In this document: piece by piece, positions 1 to 8,282 of the stretch | Layout: each line of letters opens with the position of its first letter | Numbering within the stretch: the first letter of the stretch is position 1 | Assembly: GCA_004557645.1 (NCBI GenBank) | Contig: SFGI01000008.1 | Location: 1-58,628, forward strand | Length of the DNA: 58,628 bases | From: [Eubacterium] saphenum | Lineage (GTDB): Bacteria; Bacillota; Clostridia; Lachnospirales; Anaerotignaceae | Reading direction: 5' to 3' | Made by a program: the position numbers and the translations under genes | The notes under the pieces: generated by a model | The model's input: only the letters and a program-made list of their open reading frames with translations | Told to the model about the DNA's origin: nothing | Database searches by the model: none

Positions 1-1
1 A

Positions 2-38
2 GGAAAAGAGCAAAGCCCCCAAAAATGGCTTTGCCCTT
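2..38 (-). terminator. Intrinsic terminator after the integrase gene
   Basis: On the minus strand a perfect 8-bp stem (GCAAAGCC at 27-34 pairing with 10-17, 9-nt loop) is followed by TCTTTTCCT. It lies about 25 bp beyond the stop codon of the recombinase gene. Confidence 0.75.
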
Positions 39-62
39 CAATAACTAATTCCATATCTTATA

Positions 63-971
63 TCAGTTTTTCACTTTACACAAACTTTGAAACAGTCTCG
101 CCATATCAATAACTATATCATCTTTCATAGATTGGAGATAACGCTTTGTAATAGAAAGATTCTCGTGTCCTAAAAGCCGTGATACAGTGTAAATGTCTAT
201 ACCATTTTTTAGGCACATCTGGGCAAAGGTATGTCTGCAAGTATGGGGGCTGCATCTGATTTGCTCATTTACATGGGCAGCAACACCACATTTTCTGACA
301 ACTCTTTCAACGGCTTCAACAGTAAGCATTTTTCCTTTTTGGCTTAAAAAATAGTATTCATTTTGATATCTTTCTTTTATATAGTGTTCTCTAATGGCTT
401 CATACTTTAGCATGGTTTTTCGAAGTATTGGAGAAATAGGGACTAGCCTTTGTTTGTTTCCTTTTCCATGAATTAAAATAGTTCTCTCTTTTATATTATC
501 ACATTTGATGGAGCAGAGTTCATAGTTTCTTATTCCAGTGTCGAAAAGCATAGTTATGATACATTTATTTCTTGCGCTCAAAAAATTAGGAGAACTGTAT
601 ACATCAATCATTCTTTTGACTTCATCAGGGTAAAAAGTTTGGATAAGAACCTTTTCTTCTTTTTGTAAGCTTATTTTTTCAGAAGGGCTTCTATCAATAT
701 ATTCTTCTCTGACTAGGTAATTGAAAAAAGCTTTTATGTTTTTAATTATTCCATTTATATAGGTAGGTTTTAGCCCTAAACTTTGTTTATATTGCAGATA
801 TCCTTTAATATGGTTGCGTTTGATATCTTCAATTTCTGTTATTTTATATTCTGATTCTATCCAGTTAAATAGCAATGACATATTATTTTTCATTGTTTTA
901 ATTGTTCTAGCTGTGCAGTTTCTTAACTTCAAATCAAGCAAATATTCATTCAATGCTGTTTGATTTTTCAT
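63..971 (-). CDS. Tyrosine recombinase/integrase (XerC/D-like)
   Basis: Site-specific DNA recombinase of the phage-integrase family, 302 aa, the usual length for Xer-type or small integrative-element enzymes. Residues 1-95 form the SAM-like core-binding domain and about 110-295 the catalytic domain. The full catalytic set is visible: Arg148 (TGIRNYEL), Lys in GKGNKQR near 171, His243-x-x-Arg246 (HTCRH), His269 (LLGHE) and nucleophile Tyr278. The gene is clearly more AT-rich than yebC beside it, suggesting transfer. No partner recombinase, excisionase or cargo is inside the window, so it could be the edge of an integrated element, a solitary integrase or a DNA-inversion switch enzyme. A perfect hairpin lies upstream at 1080-1113. 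Confidence 0.9.
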   Translation of the reverse strand: MKNQTALNEYLLDLKLRNCTARTIKTMKNNMSLLFNWIESEYKITEIEDIKRNHIKGYLQYKQSLGLKPTYINGIIKNIKAFFNYLVREEYIDRSPSEKISLQKEEKVLIQTFYPDEVKRMIDVYSSPNFLSARNKCIITMLFDTGIRNYELCSIKCDNIKERTILIHGKGNKQRLVPISPILRKTMLKYEAIREHYIKERYQNEYYFLSQKGKMLTVEAVERVVRKCGVAAHVNEQIRCSPHTCRHTFAQMCLKNGIDIYTVSRLLGHENLSITKRYLQSMKDDIVIDMARLFQSLCKVKN

Positions 972-1079
972 AAAAATACCCCCTAATTATGGCGTGAGGA
1001 ATGTCATAATCAGAGGGAATTTGAACGTCATCACTGAGTGATTTTTTATTCAATTTTCGATGAATAGAATGAATAGTGC

Positions 1080-1113
1080 TTTAAAGAATGTTGATTTTAC
1101 GCCATTCTTTAAA
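1080..1113. repeat. Perfect 11-bp inverted repeat between integrase and yebC
   Basis: TTTAAAGAATG (1080-1090) and its exact complement (1103-1113) are separated by 12 nt. There is no U-tract on the yebC side, so it is not a convincing terminator. It could be a recombinase binding site or junction of the element carrying the integrase; this is inference. The rest of the 158-bp gap is AT-rich without a gene. Confidence 0.5.
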
Positions 1114-1129
1114 TTTAAAAACTGTATAA

Positions 1130-1858
1130 TTATTCATCCCAGTTGTGGTAAGTATTCTGAACGTCGTCGTCATCGTCCAGCAGATCCAGCAGTTTATTCA
1201 TCTTCTTGATATCTTCTTCAGATGTCAGTTCTGTATATGTCTGGGGGATCATAGTTACTTCTGCACTTGCCATAGGGATGCCTGCAGCTTCCAGTGCTTC
1301 GCGAACTGCGGAGAAATCATCGGGAGCTGTTGTGATTTCATAGCTGTCTTCTTCTGCTGCAAAGTCATCTGCGCCAGCATCCAGAGCAACCATCATCAGT
1401 TCTTCTTCATCCATGTCCACTTCTTCTTTATCGATCACGATCAGACCTTTTTCATCGAACATGAAGGATACACAGCCGCTGTTACCCATATTGCCGCCGC
1501 CTTTGTTGAATGCGTTTCTTACGTTGGCTGCTGCACGGTTTCTGTTATCTGTCAGCACTTCTACGATGACAGCTACGCCGTTGGGGCCATAGCCTTCATA
1601 TGTTACCATTTCGTATTCTACGCCTTCTTCGTTGCCAGCTGCTTTTTTGATGCTTCTTTCGATAGTATCGTTAGGCATGTTGTTGGCTTTACATTTTGCG
1701 ATAACGTCACGCAGTTTGCCGTTTACAGCGGGGTCGGGGCCGCCGGCTTTGACTGCAACCTGGATTTCTCTGCCCAGCATTGTGAAGATTTTACCCTTCT
1801 TGGCATCGTTTTTTTCTTTTTTATGTTTGATATTTGCAAACTTAGAATGTCCTGACAT
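1130..1858 (-). CDS. yebC: YebC/TACO1 family regulator or translation factor
   Basis: Cytoplasmic YebC/PmpR family protein. Members have been described as DNA-binding regulators and more recently as ribosome-associated factors that relieve stalling at proline stretches. The N-terminus MSGHSKFANIKHKKEK is the family signature, and the three-domain, 242-aa length is normal. An upstream ATG would add ten residues, but ATG 1858 is chosen because GGAGGAGGG lies just before it and the conserved MSGHSK start follows. The C-terminus carries an acidic run (DLLDDDDD). It is a single gene with its own promoter at 1892-1920. Confidence 0.95.
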   Translation of the reverse strand: MSGHSKFANIKHKKEKNDAKKGKIFTMLGREIQVAVKAGGPDPAVNGKLRDVIAKCKANNMPNDTIERSIKKAAGNEEGVEYEMVTYEGYGPNGVAVIVEVLTDNRNRAAANVRNAFNKGGGNMGNSGCVSFMFDEKGLIVIDKEEVDMDEEELMMVALDAGADDFAAEEDSYEITTAPDDFSAVREALEAAGIPMASAEVTMIPQTYTELTSEEDIKKMNKLLDLLDDDDDVQNTYHNWDE

Positions 1859-1891
1859 TAGGAACCCTCCTCCATAAAATTTCATCAAAAT

Positions 1892-1920
1892 ATTTTATCA
1901 TCATTTTCTGCAGAATTCAA
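1892..1920 (-). promoter_or_regulatory. Sigma-A promoter of yebC
   Basis: Minus strand TTGAAT, 17-bp spacer, TAAAAT. It ends about 35 bp before the yebC start. Confidence 0.6.
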
Positions 1921-1978
1921 GGAAAATCGAGATATAATCCCTGTTTCCCTGGAATTTCTTCCTGATTTCTATGATAAA

Positions 1979-2872
1979 TCAGGATAGATTGCCATAAAAC
2001 TGATCCAGTATATCCAGAAAAAGCTGCATGGCAGGACTTTTCCATTTATTTTTGTGATAGGCATAAATAGCGGTGAAATGGCTGTGAGGCATATCCATAT
2101 CCAGTTCCTGTAAAAGTCCCTGCTCCAATTCAGTTTCTACGGCAAATTTGGGCAGATATGCCACCCCCAGATTGCTCATGACGCTTTGTTTGATGGATTC
2201 AATGCTCCAAAGTTCCAATTCCGTTCCCAAAACAATGCTTTTCTTTTTCAGATATTGATGGAACATTTTCAAATACAAGGCATTGGGGTCGTTTCGGATA
2301 TGACAGATGGATTTTGTTTGTTTTTCCGTGATAAAATCCCGATCTTTTCCCTGCAGCAAGGGAGAACCTACCAGTGTCAGGGGAAAGGTTTCTATGGTTT
2401 TGGTAATAATGTTGGCAGGGTATTTACCTATATCATAATGGATGGCGATATCGACTTCTCCCCTAGTCATCTGCTCGTAGATAGCATAGCAGTTCAATAC
2501 CTGAATAGCCAGGCGGACGTTAGGTGCCTGCTCTTTGAAGGTCTTTAGGACCGGCTGCAGTTGATAGGTAACCAGGGTTTCAGGAAGAGCCACTTTTAAT
2601 GTGCCTCCAAGGGAATCGGTGGTGCTTTTATAATAGAGCAGGGCGTCTGCGGCTTCGATCACTTTGTCGATCAAAGGGAGGATCGTTTGTCCTTCTTCTG
2701 TTAATCCCATTTTGGTTCCATTTTTTTCAAAGATCTTTACGCCCAGTTCATTTTCCAACTGTCGAATCTGGAAGGTAATGGTGGATTGGGCGTAGTTCAG
2801 AGATTTCGCAGCATTTTGAAAGCTGCCCGTTTCCAATATTTTTTTTACAGTATAAAGATTTTTCAGTTCCAT
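1979..2872 (-). CDS. LysR-type transcriptional regulator
   Basis: DNA-binding regulator of 297 aa, typical LTTR length. The winged helix-turn-helix occupies residues 1-60 (GSFQNAAKSLNYAQSTITF is the recognition region) and the periplasmic-binding-protein-like effector domain about 90-295. ATG 2872 is preceded by GAGGTG. The gene is divergent from the QueG-like gene at 3084, with a 211-bp shared region. By LTTR habit this gene is the likely target, but no ligand can be named. An 8-bp stem (1961-1983) overlaps the stop codon but has no U-run. Confidence 0.92.
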   Translation of the reverse strand: MELKNLYTVKKILETGSFQNAAKSLNYAQSTITFQIRQLENELGVKIFEKNGTKMGLTEEGQTILPLIDKVIEAADALLYYKSTTDSLGGTLKVALPETLVTYQLQPVLKTFKEQAPNVRLAIQVLNCYAIYEQMTRGEVDIAIHYDIGKYPANIITKTIETFPLTLVGSPLLQGKDRDFITEKQTKSICHIRNDPNALYLKMFHQYLKKKSIVLGTELELWSIESIKQSVMSNLGVAYLPKFAVETELEQGLLQELDMDMPHSHFTAIYAYHKNKWKSPAMQLFLDILDQFYGNLS

Positions 2873-2925
2873 AAAAGCACCTCATTAATTCAAAAATATT
2901 GAAATAGAATATAAAATAATTCGAT

Positions 2926-2954
2926 TTGAATAAACTGGATTGTTGAGATATAAT
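2926..2954 (+). promoter_or_regulatory. Upstream promoter of the QueG-like gene
   Basis: TTGAAT, 17-bp spacer, TATAAT. It is the first of two tandem sigma-A-like promoters in the divergent LysR/QueG-like region. Confidence 0.55.
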
Positions 2955-3011
2955 AGCACATGAAAAGACTAAATACAAGAGAGCGATCAGAATTCAGGTG
3001 CTTTCGGAAGC

Positions 3012-3066
3012 TTGATAGAAAGGAAACAAAAGAATATAATGACATCAATATATCGTGTATATACAC
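3012..3066 (+). promoter_or_regulatory. Proximal promoter plus 12-bp palindrome
   Basis: TTGATA (3012), 17-bp spacer and TATAAT (3035) form a good promoter for the gene at 3084. A perfect palindrome GTGTATATACAC (3055-3066) lies between the expected transcription start and the AAGGGGCGG ribosome site, a position suited to a repressor. The regulator is unknown. Confidence 0.5.
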
Positions 3067-3083
3067 CATAAAGGGGCGGTTTT

Positions 3084-4127
3084 ATGACATCGAAAGAGAT
3101 CAAAGAATATGGTTACAGCCTTGGCTACAGTAAAGTTGGGATCACCTCTGCGGAGGGTTTCCCTGATTATGTGAAGGAAGTGGAATCTAGAGGGAATGAA
3201 TTTGATATCTTTTCATTTACCACTACAAACCCCATGAAGGATGCTATGCCAAAAGCAAAAATGCCTGATGCAAAGTCCATCATTGTCCTGGTTTGGGATT
3301 ATTTTCAATATGATTATCCGGAAAACCTGAAACAGATCATGGGAAAAGCGTACTTGGGCCGCTGCTACGGCCCCCAGCCCGGCAGCATCGCTTACGCAAG
3401 ACTGGAACTGATGAAGGAATATTTGCAGGCAAAGGGCTATAAAGTGGATTCCAGTATCGGCTTGCCTGCCAGATGGGCGGGGGCACAGGCTGGTGTGACT
3501 ACATTTGGCAGAAACAATTTCGCATATGCCGAAGGCTGTGGATCGTATATCATTCTTTCCACCATCGTCGTGGATCAGGAATTGGAATATGATACACCGA
3601 CCATGGAATGTGACTGTCCACCCAATTGTCATGTGTGTATGGATGCGTGCCCCATGCAGGCGATTTATGCGCCGTTCCATCTGAATCCAAAGAAATGTAT
3701 CTCTTTCAATAACTGGATGACACAGGATGGCAGAGACCCCATTTCTTCTTTTATCCCCCATGAGATCAGAGAAAAACTGGGCTGTCATATCCATGGCTGT
3801 GATATCTGTCAGGATGTATGTCCAAGAAATCAGGCAAAATTGAAAGCCCCCAAAAAAATGGATCCTTATATTGCGGAGCTGGCAAAGGATATCACATTGC
3901 CTGCTGTTTTGCATATGCCGGAAGGCTTCTATGAAAGCCGCATCAGACCTATTCTGTATAACTATATCAAGGAAACACGCTATCTCCAAAGGAATGCTGC
4001 CATTGCCATGGGCAATCTGGGGGACAAGAAATTCATTTCTGATTTAGAATTGGAATTGGAGAATCCTGATGAAATGATCCGAGAAGCAGTGGAATGGGCA
4101 TTGAACAAAATAAAAGAAAAGTGTTAA
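3084..4127 (+). CDS. QueG-like 4Fe-4S protein (epoxyqueuosine reductase family)
   Basis: Protein of 347 aa related to epoxyqueuosine reductase QueG and to corrinoid iron-sulfur reductases. An N-terminal corrinoid-binding-type domain (about 1-165, with RWAGAQAGVTTFGRNN) is followed by two 4Fe-4S clusters: Cys176, 178, 182, 185, 189 with Cys205, and Cys239, 242, 246 in HGCDICQDVCP. A short HEAT-like tail covers about 290-345. True QueG has a more canonical first cluster motif. Here CDCPPNCHVCMDACP is different, so a related reductase with another substrate is possible. It is monocistronic, divergent from a LysR gene and ends at a strong terminator. Confidence 0.75.
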   Translation: MTSKEIKEYGYSLGYSKVGITSAEGFPDYVKEVESRGNEFDIFSFTTTNPMKDAMPKAKMPDAKSIIVLVWDYFQYDYPENLKQIMGKAYLGRCYGPQPGSIAYARLELMKEYLQAKGYKVDSSIGLPARWAGAQAGVTTFGRNNFAYAEGCGSYIILSTIVVDQELEYDTPTMECDCPPNCHVCMDACPMQAIYAPFHLNPKKCISFNNWMTQDGRDPISSFIPHEIREKLGCHIHGCDICQDVCPRNQAKLKAPKKMDPYIAELAKDITLPAVLHMPEGFYESRIRPILYNYIKETRYLQRNAAIAMGNLGDKKFISDLELELENPDEMIREAVEWALNKIKEKC

Positions 4128-4143
4128 GAAAGCAATGAAAAAA

Positions 4144-4178
4144 GAAAGCCGTTTCCTTTTGGAAACGGCTTGTTTTTA
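4144..4178. terminator. Bidirectional intrinsic terminator
   Basis: Perfect 11-bp stem AAGCCGTTTCC/GGAAACGGCTT (4146-4156, 4161-4171) with a TTTT loop. T-runs follow on the plus strand and A-runs precede it, so it can stop both the QueG-like gene and niaR. Confidence 0.85.
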
Positions 4179-4709
4179 TATATCTTCTTTTTCATAAGGG
4201 AAAAATTCTGTCAGGAAATTTTTCTGACGGAGGGCTTCTTCGATCTCATCCAGAATATCTTCACTTTCGGCAGAAATACGGTGGAAATGATAGCCGGAGG
4301 TGACATTCAGCAGGGGAGAGGATTTCCCGGATTTCAGATGATCCATAAAAGCCTGCACATCTCTGCGGTTTTTGATATTCAGGGGCGCGGATACCTTGCC
4401 ATAAACCCGGTGATTCACCATGACATCCAGAATATAACCGCCCAGATCAACGATGGTCTTTAGTTCTTCCTCTGTACGGGCTTCATCATGGCAAACCTTG
4501 AACAGGCGTACGATTTCTTTTGGCTCATCCAGAAGATAGCCCCGAGCAGTTGCCAGAATAGAATGACCTTCTGTACGCAGCAGAGCAATATCCTGTACGA
4601 TTACCTGACGGCTGACGCCCATTGCATTCCCCAGGGCACCTCCGGAAAGGGGCGTAGAGGATTCTTTCATTAGTTTTAAAATTTTTTTGCGTCGTTCTGC
4701 GCCGGTCAT
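4176..4709 (-). CDS. niaR: NAD biosynthesis repressor NiaR
   Basis: Niacin-responsive transcriptional repressor of NAD synthesis or niacin uptake genes, 177 aa. An N-terminal HTH_11 winged helix (residues 5-60, SGGALGNAMGVSRQVIVQD) is followed by the 3H domain that binds metal and nicotinic acid. The conserved histidines are visible at His74 (KVCHDE), His100 (VNHRVYG) and His141/His143 (YHFHR). The start is placed at ATG 4709 because GAGGTGAA lies 8 nt upstream; the longer reading from 4778 would begin almost at the transcription start. None of its known targets lies in this window. Confidence 0.9.
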   Translation of the reverse strand: MTGAERRKKILKLMKESSTPLSGGALGNAMGVSRQVIVQDIALLRTEGHSILATARGYLLDEPKEIVRLFKVCHDEARTEEELKTIVDLGGYILDVMVNHRVYGKVSAPLNIKNRRDVQAFMDHLKSGKSSPLLNVTSGYHFHRISAESEDILDEIEEALRQKNFLTEFFPYEKEDI

Positions 4710-4733
4710 TCTGACTTCACCTCTATTTTCATC

Positions 4734-4817
4734 GATGGCAGAAGCCATCCTTCGTTTTCTTTCTATCGTATTAGGCATTCTTTCTTTATTTTAAACCACT
4801 TTTCATGCCTTTGTCAA
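4734..4817 (-). promoter_or_regulatory. niaR promoter and leader hairpin
   Basis: Minus strand TTGACA (4817-4812), 18-bp spacer, TAAAAT (4793-4788). The leader of roughly 70 nt contains a perfect GATGGC/GCCATC dyad (4734-4749), a possible autoregulatory or structural element. Confidence 0.55.
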
Positions 4818-4833
4818 ATCATATCAGAGCAGA

Positions 4834-6513
4834 TCAAAAGATTCCTTTCCGCAGCAGCACAGCAGCGGCACAACTGGGCAGATACAGTGTTTTTTCTGTG
4901 GAAATATCCATATTGGACAAAAGCAGTTCATATTCATCTGTGGGCAGGGGAAGGGACTGGGCTTCTGTGCCGTAATTGGCAGCGACCAAGATTTTCTGCC
5001 CGTTTTTTGGATTTACGCGCCAATAAGCCAAAATGTGGTCTTTTGTTTCAAAGGCAGGAATGAAATCGCCATAAACGAAGGTACCCACATAAGCAGGGGA
5101 TTTTCGCAGGGCAGTCAGCCTGCGGTAATATTGCAGAACAGAATCTTTACGGGTTTCCTGTTCTGCGGCGTTGATTTCTTTGTAATTGGGATTCACTGCC
5201 AGCCAGGGCTTTCCTGTGGAAAAGCCAGCATGTTCCTCTGCGCTCCACTGCATGGGTGTTCTGGCGTTGTCGCGGCTGTTTTCCCAGCAGCACTGCAGGG
5301 CTTCGGCTTTGCTGCAGCCGCTGTCCAGTGCCAGCTGATACTGGTCAAGGGTACTGATATCGTTGTATTCATCGATGCTGCTTCTGTGGCAGTTGGTCAT
5401 GCCCAGCTCCTGCCCCTGATAGAGAAACGGAATGCCCCGCAGCAGCAGGGAAGTGGTGGCAAGCATTTTCTTGCCGGCTTCATTTTGGGCATAGTCCGGC
5501 AGAAAGCGGCTTGCCCCTCTGGGTTCGTCATGGTTTTCAATGATATTGGCAAGAAAGCCGATGGAAAGCATTTTTTTCTGGGAGGCAAAGATGGTTTCTC
5601 TCCAACTGTCGAAAGAAATGGGCTTTGTATCATACCAGCCATGCTCCCCGCAGGTCAATTCCTGGGCACTGAAATCGAACATGGTGGAAAAATGTCCATT
5701 TTCCCCAACAAATTCCTCTAGTTCAGCGGGATGCATATTGAAAACCTCTCCAACAGTAAAGGCATCGTATTTTGCAAAGGTCTCCTGTTTCAATTCCTGT
5801 AAAAACGTGCCGATGCCCCTGGCTTGCTCGACCATCTTGCAGACTGCAACACGCCCATCGGGACCGTCGGGGGTATAAGAAGGAAAGCCGGGAACTTTCT
5901 TGATGTTGATGATGGCATCGATGCGGAAGCCTGCCAGCCCTTTTTCCAGCCACCAGTTCACCATATCATATATTTTTCGGCGCAGGGCAGGATTTTCCCA
6001 ATTCAAATCGGGTTGTTCTTTGGCGAAGCTATGCAGATAGAATTTGTCTGTGCCGGGAATGGGCTCCCAGGTGCTGCCGCCGAAATAGCCACGATAATTG
6101 CTGGGGGGCTGCCCGTCTTTGCCTTTGACGAAATAGAAATAGGAAGCCTCCTCGCCATCCGGGTCGGTCAGAGCCTTTTGGAACCACTCATGCTGGTCGG
6201 AGCAATGGTTTACCACCAGATCCATGATGAGATACATACCTCTCTTTTTGGTCTCTGCCAGCAGCTCATCGAATTCCTCCATGGTGCCGAATTCCTCTGC
6301 GATGCTGTAATAATCGGAAATATCATACCCCTGATCGACAAAAGGGGATTGATAGACAGGGGACAGCCAGAGAATATCCACGCCGAGAGCCTGCAGGTAG
6401 TCCAGCTTGGAAAGGATGCCCTTCAGGTCGCCGATGCCGTCTCCGTTGGAATCACAAAAACTTTTGGGATAAATTTGATAGGCAATCTTATCATGCCACC
6501 ATTTTTTGATCAT
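4834..6513 (-). CDS. GH13 alpha-glucosidase (oligo-1,6-glucosidase type)
   Basis: Cytoplasmic glycoside hydrolase of family 13, subfamily-31-like (MalL/DexB/oligo-1,6-glucosidase), releasing glucose from short alpha-1,6- or alpha-1,4-glucans. The protein is 559 aa. The metal-binding loop DSNGDGIGD (21-29), conserved VVNHC, nucleophile Asp199 (GFRIDA), acid/base Glu256 (TVGEVF) and transition-state Asp329 (ENHDE) are all present. The C-terminal beta domain ends at LLRKGIF. The start is taken at ATG 6513, 6 nt after AGGAGGGC, rather than the ATG six codons earlier. It is a single gene; the promoter carries a cre-like dyad. Exact linkage preference cannot be read. Confidence 0.88.
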   Translation of the reverse strand: MIKKWWHDKIAYQIYPKSFCDSNGDGIGDLKGILSKLDYLQALGVDILWLSPVYQSPFVDQGYDISDYYSIAEEFGTMEEFDELLAETKKRGMYLIMDLVVNHCSDQHEWFQKALTDPDGEEASYFYFVKGKDGQPPSNYRGYFGGSTWEPIPGTDKFYLHSFAKEQPDLNWENPALRRKIYDMVNWWLEKGLAGFRIDAIINIKKVPGFPSYTPDGPDGRVAVCKMVEQARGIGTFLQELKQETFAKYDAFTVGEVFNMHPAELEEFVGENGHFSTMFDFSAQELTCGEHGWYDTKPISFDSWRETIFASQKKMLSIGFLANIIENHDEPRGASRFLPDYAQNEAGKKMLATTSLLLRGIPFLYQGQELGMTNCHRSSIDEYNDISTLDQYQLALDSGCSKAEALQCCWENSRDNARTPMQWSAEEHAGFSTGKPWLAVNPNYKEINAAEQETRKDSVLQYYRRLTALRKSPAYVGTFVYGDFIPAFETKDHILAYWRVNPKNGQKILVAANYGTEAQSLPLPTDEYELLLSNMDISTEKTLYLPSCAAAVLLRKGIF

Positions 6514-6561
6514 AGCTATGCCCTCCTGCATATCATTTTTATTTTTGGGGTTTTTGAATCA

Positions 6562-6575
6562 TGAGAACGTTGTTA
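6562..6575 (-). promoter_or_regulatory. cre/LacI-type operator candidate of the glucosidase gene
   Basis: TGAGAACGTTGTTA matches 12 of 14 positions of the catabolite-response consensus TGWAANCGNTNWCA, with a central AACGTT. It sits immediately downstream of the minus-strand TATAAT, where a bound CcpA or LacI-family repressor would block initiation. Confidence 0.45.
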
Positions 6576-6757
6576 TTATACTAGGAAAAGATCAGAAAAT
6601 CTTCTGTAAATATGACGAAATAAGGGTATTTTTTTCCAAACCGACTGCTCAATTTGTAAAGAAAAGACAGACAGAATGAAGTTGTGTATGTGAATCATTT
6701 GCATACGAAGTGTGTTTCTGTGATGGAAAAGTGTTTCTGAAAAAAAGACAAAATCTA

Positions 6758-6785
6758 TTGACAAGTGGAATTTTCGTGTTAAAAT
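6758..6785 (+). promoter_or_regulatory. Sigma-A promoter of hom
   Basis: TTGACA, 16-bp spacer, TAAAAT, followed by a leader of about 60 nt without obvious attenuator structure. Confidence 0.65.
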
Positions 6786-6851
6786 CTTAATATCACTTGT
6801 GAAAGACATTTGTATTTATGATAATACTGATACCTATGGAGGAGAAAAAAT

Positions 6852-8150
6852 ATGGAGCAGATCGTTAGAAAAATCGCCCTTCTGGGCATGGGCACAGTTG
6901 GCGGCGGTGTATATAAGATTATCGAAAATCAGAAGGATGAAATGCCTTTCAAGATCGGCGCAAAGCTGGAAGTGGCAAAGGTTTTGGTACGCAATAAGGC
7001 GAAATATGCCGATGCTGTCCCTGCGGAAAAGCTGACAGATCAATTTGAAGATGTGATCAATGACGACAGTATCGATATTGTTGTAGAAGTGATGGGCGGC
7101 ATCGAACCTGCCCGTACCTATATTACAGAAGCACTGAAAAAAGGCAAGCATGTTGTGACAGCAAATAAAGACCTGATGGCGATGCATGGTCATGAATTGC
7201 TGGATATTGCGGCGGCAAATCAATGTGACCTGCTGTTTGAAGCAGCTGTTGCCGGCGGTATCCCCATCATCCGTCCTTTGAAACAGTGCCTGGCGGGCAA
7301 CAACATTACAGAAATTATGGGTATCATCAATGGTACCACAAACTTTATCCTGACAAAAATGAAAGAAGAGGGTATGGACTTCAAAGAAGCCCTGCAGCTG
7401 GCAACAGACTTGGGCTATGCGGAAGCAGACCCGACAGCAGATATCGAAGGTTACGATGCAGGCCGTAAGATCGCCATCATGGCGTCTATCGCTTTCCACA
7501 CACCTGTGACTTTTAATGATGTTTTTACAGAAGGTATCACAAAGATCACAGCAAAGGATATGCGTTATGCAAAGGAATTGGGCTGCACCATCAAGTTGCT
7601 GGGGATCGCAAAGAATACAGAAAATGGTATTGAAGTAAAGGTACATCCTACTTTGATCCCCGAACATCATCCTCTGGCAGCGGTAAATGATGCATTCAAT
7701 GCGGTATTTGTCCATGGTGATGCGGTGGATGATACCATGTTCTATGGCCGCGGCGCAGGTGCCCTGCCCACAGGCAGTGCTGTTGTGGGCGATATCATGG
7801 ATGTGGCAAGAAATATGCTGTTCCACTGCAATGGCCGTATCGGCTGCAGCTGCTACAAAGAACTGCCTATCAAAAAAATCGGCGATACAAAGAGCAGCTA
7901 CTATATTCGCATGAATCTGGAAGACAGGGCTGGAACCTTAGCATCCATGGCCAGTGTATTTGCAAGCAACAGCGTAAGCATTTCCATTCTGCTGCAGAAA
8001 GCAACCATAGGTGATACAGCAGAAATCGTTATCGTTACCCATGAAGTAGAAGAAAAGAGATTCAGAGATGCCATGACAGTTCTTTCCTCCATGTCTATGG
8101 TGAAAGAAATTTGTTCCATCATCCGTGTATATCAGTTGGGTAATGCATGA
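6852..8150 (+). CDS. hom: Homoserine dehydrogenase
   Basis: NAD(P)H-dependent reduction of aspartate semialdehyde to homoserine, the branch to threonine and methionine; cytoplasmic. The protein is 432 aa, the usual length of the monofunctional enzyme. It has a nucleotide-binding LGMGTVGGGV (11-20), a catalytic/dimer domain with TANKDLMA and GYAEADPTADIEGYDAG, and a C-terminal ACT domain (about 350-432) for threonine feedback. GGAGGAG precedes ATG 6852. It is monocistronic: no thrB or thrC follows, and a terminator ends the unit. Confidence 0.96.
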   Translation: MEQIVRKIALLGMGTVGGGVYKIIENQKDEMPFKIGAKLEVAKVLVRNKAKYADAVPAEKLTDQFEDVINDDSIDIVVEVMGGIEPARTYITEALKKGKHVVTANKDLMAMHGHELLDIAAANQCDLLFEAAVAGGIPIIRPLKQCLAGNNITEIMGIINGTTNFILTKMKEEGMDFKEALQLATDLGYAEADPTADIEGYDAGRKIAIMASIAFHTPVTFNDVFTEGITKITAKDMRYAKELGCTIKLLGIAKNTENGIEVKVHPTLIPEHHPLAAVNDAFNAVFVHGDAVDDTMFYGRGAGALPTGSAVVGDIMDVARNMLFHCNGRIGCSCYKELPIKKIGDTKSSYYIRMNLEDRAGTLASMASVFASNSVSISILLQKATIGDTAEIVIVTHEVEEKRFRDAMTVLSSMSMVKEICSIIRVYQLGNA

Positions 8151-8167
8151 TAAATCAGGCAGAATTA

Positions 8168-8198
8168 GAGCAAGGGTAGAAATATCCTTGCTTTTTTA
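8168..8198 (+). terminator. Intrinsic terminator after hom
   Basis: AGCAAGG/CCTTGCT stem (8169-8175, 8186-8192) followed by a T-run. Confidence 0.75.
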
Positions 8199-8282
8199 TT
8201 GGGAATTTGTTAAGAATGTAGAATGGCATTTATCGTGAAGGGGTGGTATGATATACGATGAAGAAAAAGGGGGAAAAGTGAC

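Larger units (their letters stand above)
6514..6851. other. 338-bp divergent intergenic region (glucosidase/hom)
   Basis: No gene seen. The left part holds the glucosidase promoter (minus-strand TATAAT at 6580-6575) and the dyad at 6562-6575. The right part holds the hom promoter at 6758-6785. The middle 150 bp are AT-rich, with two GTGTTTCTG copies about 20 bp apart near 6710-6740, of unknown meaning. Confidence 0.6.

Noticed and set aside
1030..1042. ATCACT-G-AGTGAT with following T-run as a terminator
   Set aside because: The usable stem is only about 4 bp after allowing a loop, and no plus-strand gene ends here.
1961..1983. CCTGATTT/AAATCAGG hairpin as LysR gene terminator
   Set aside because: It overlaps the stop codon and lacks a U-tract on the minus strand, so it was not called.
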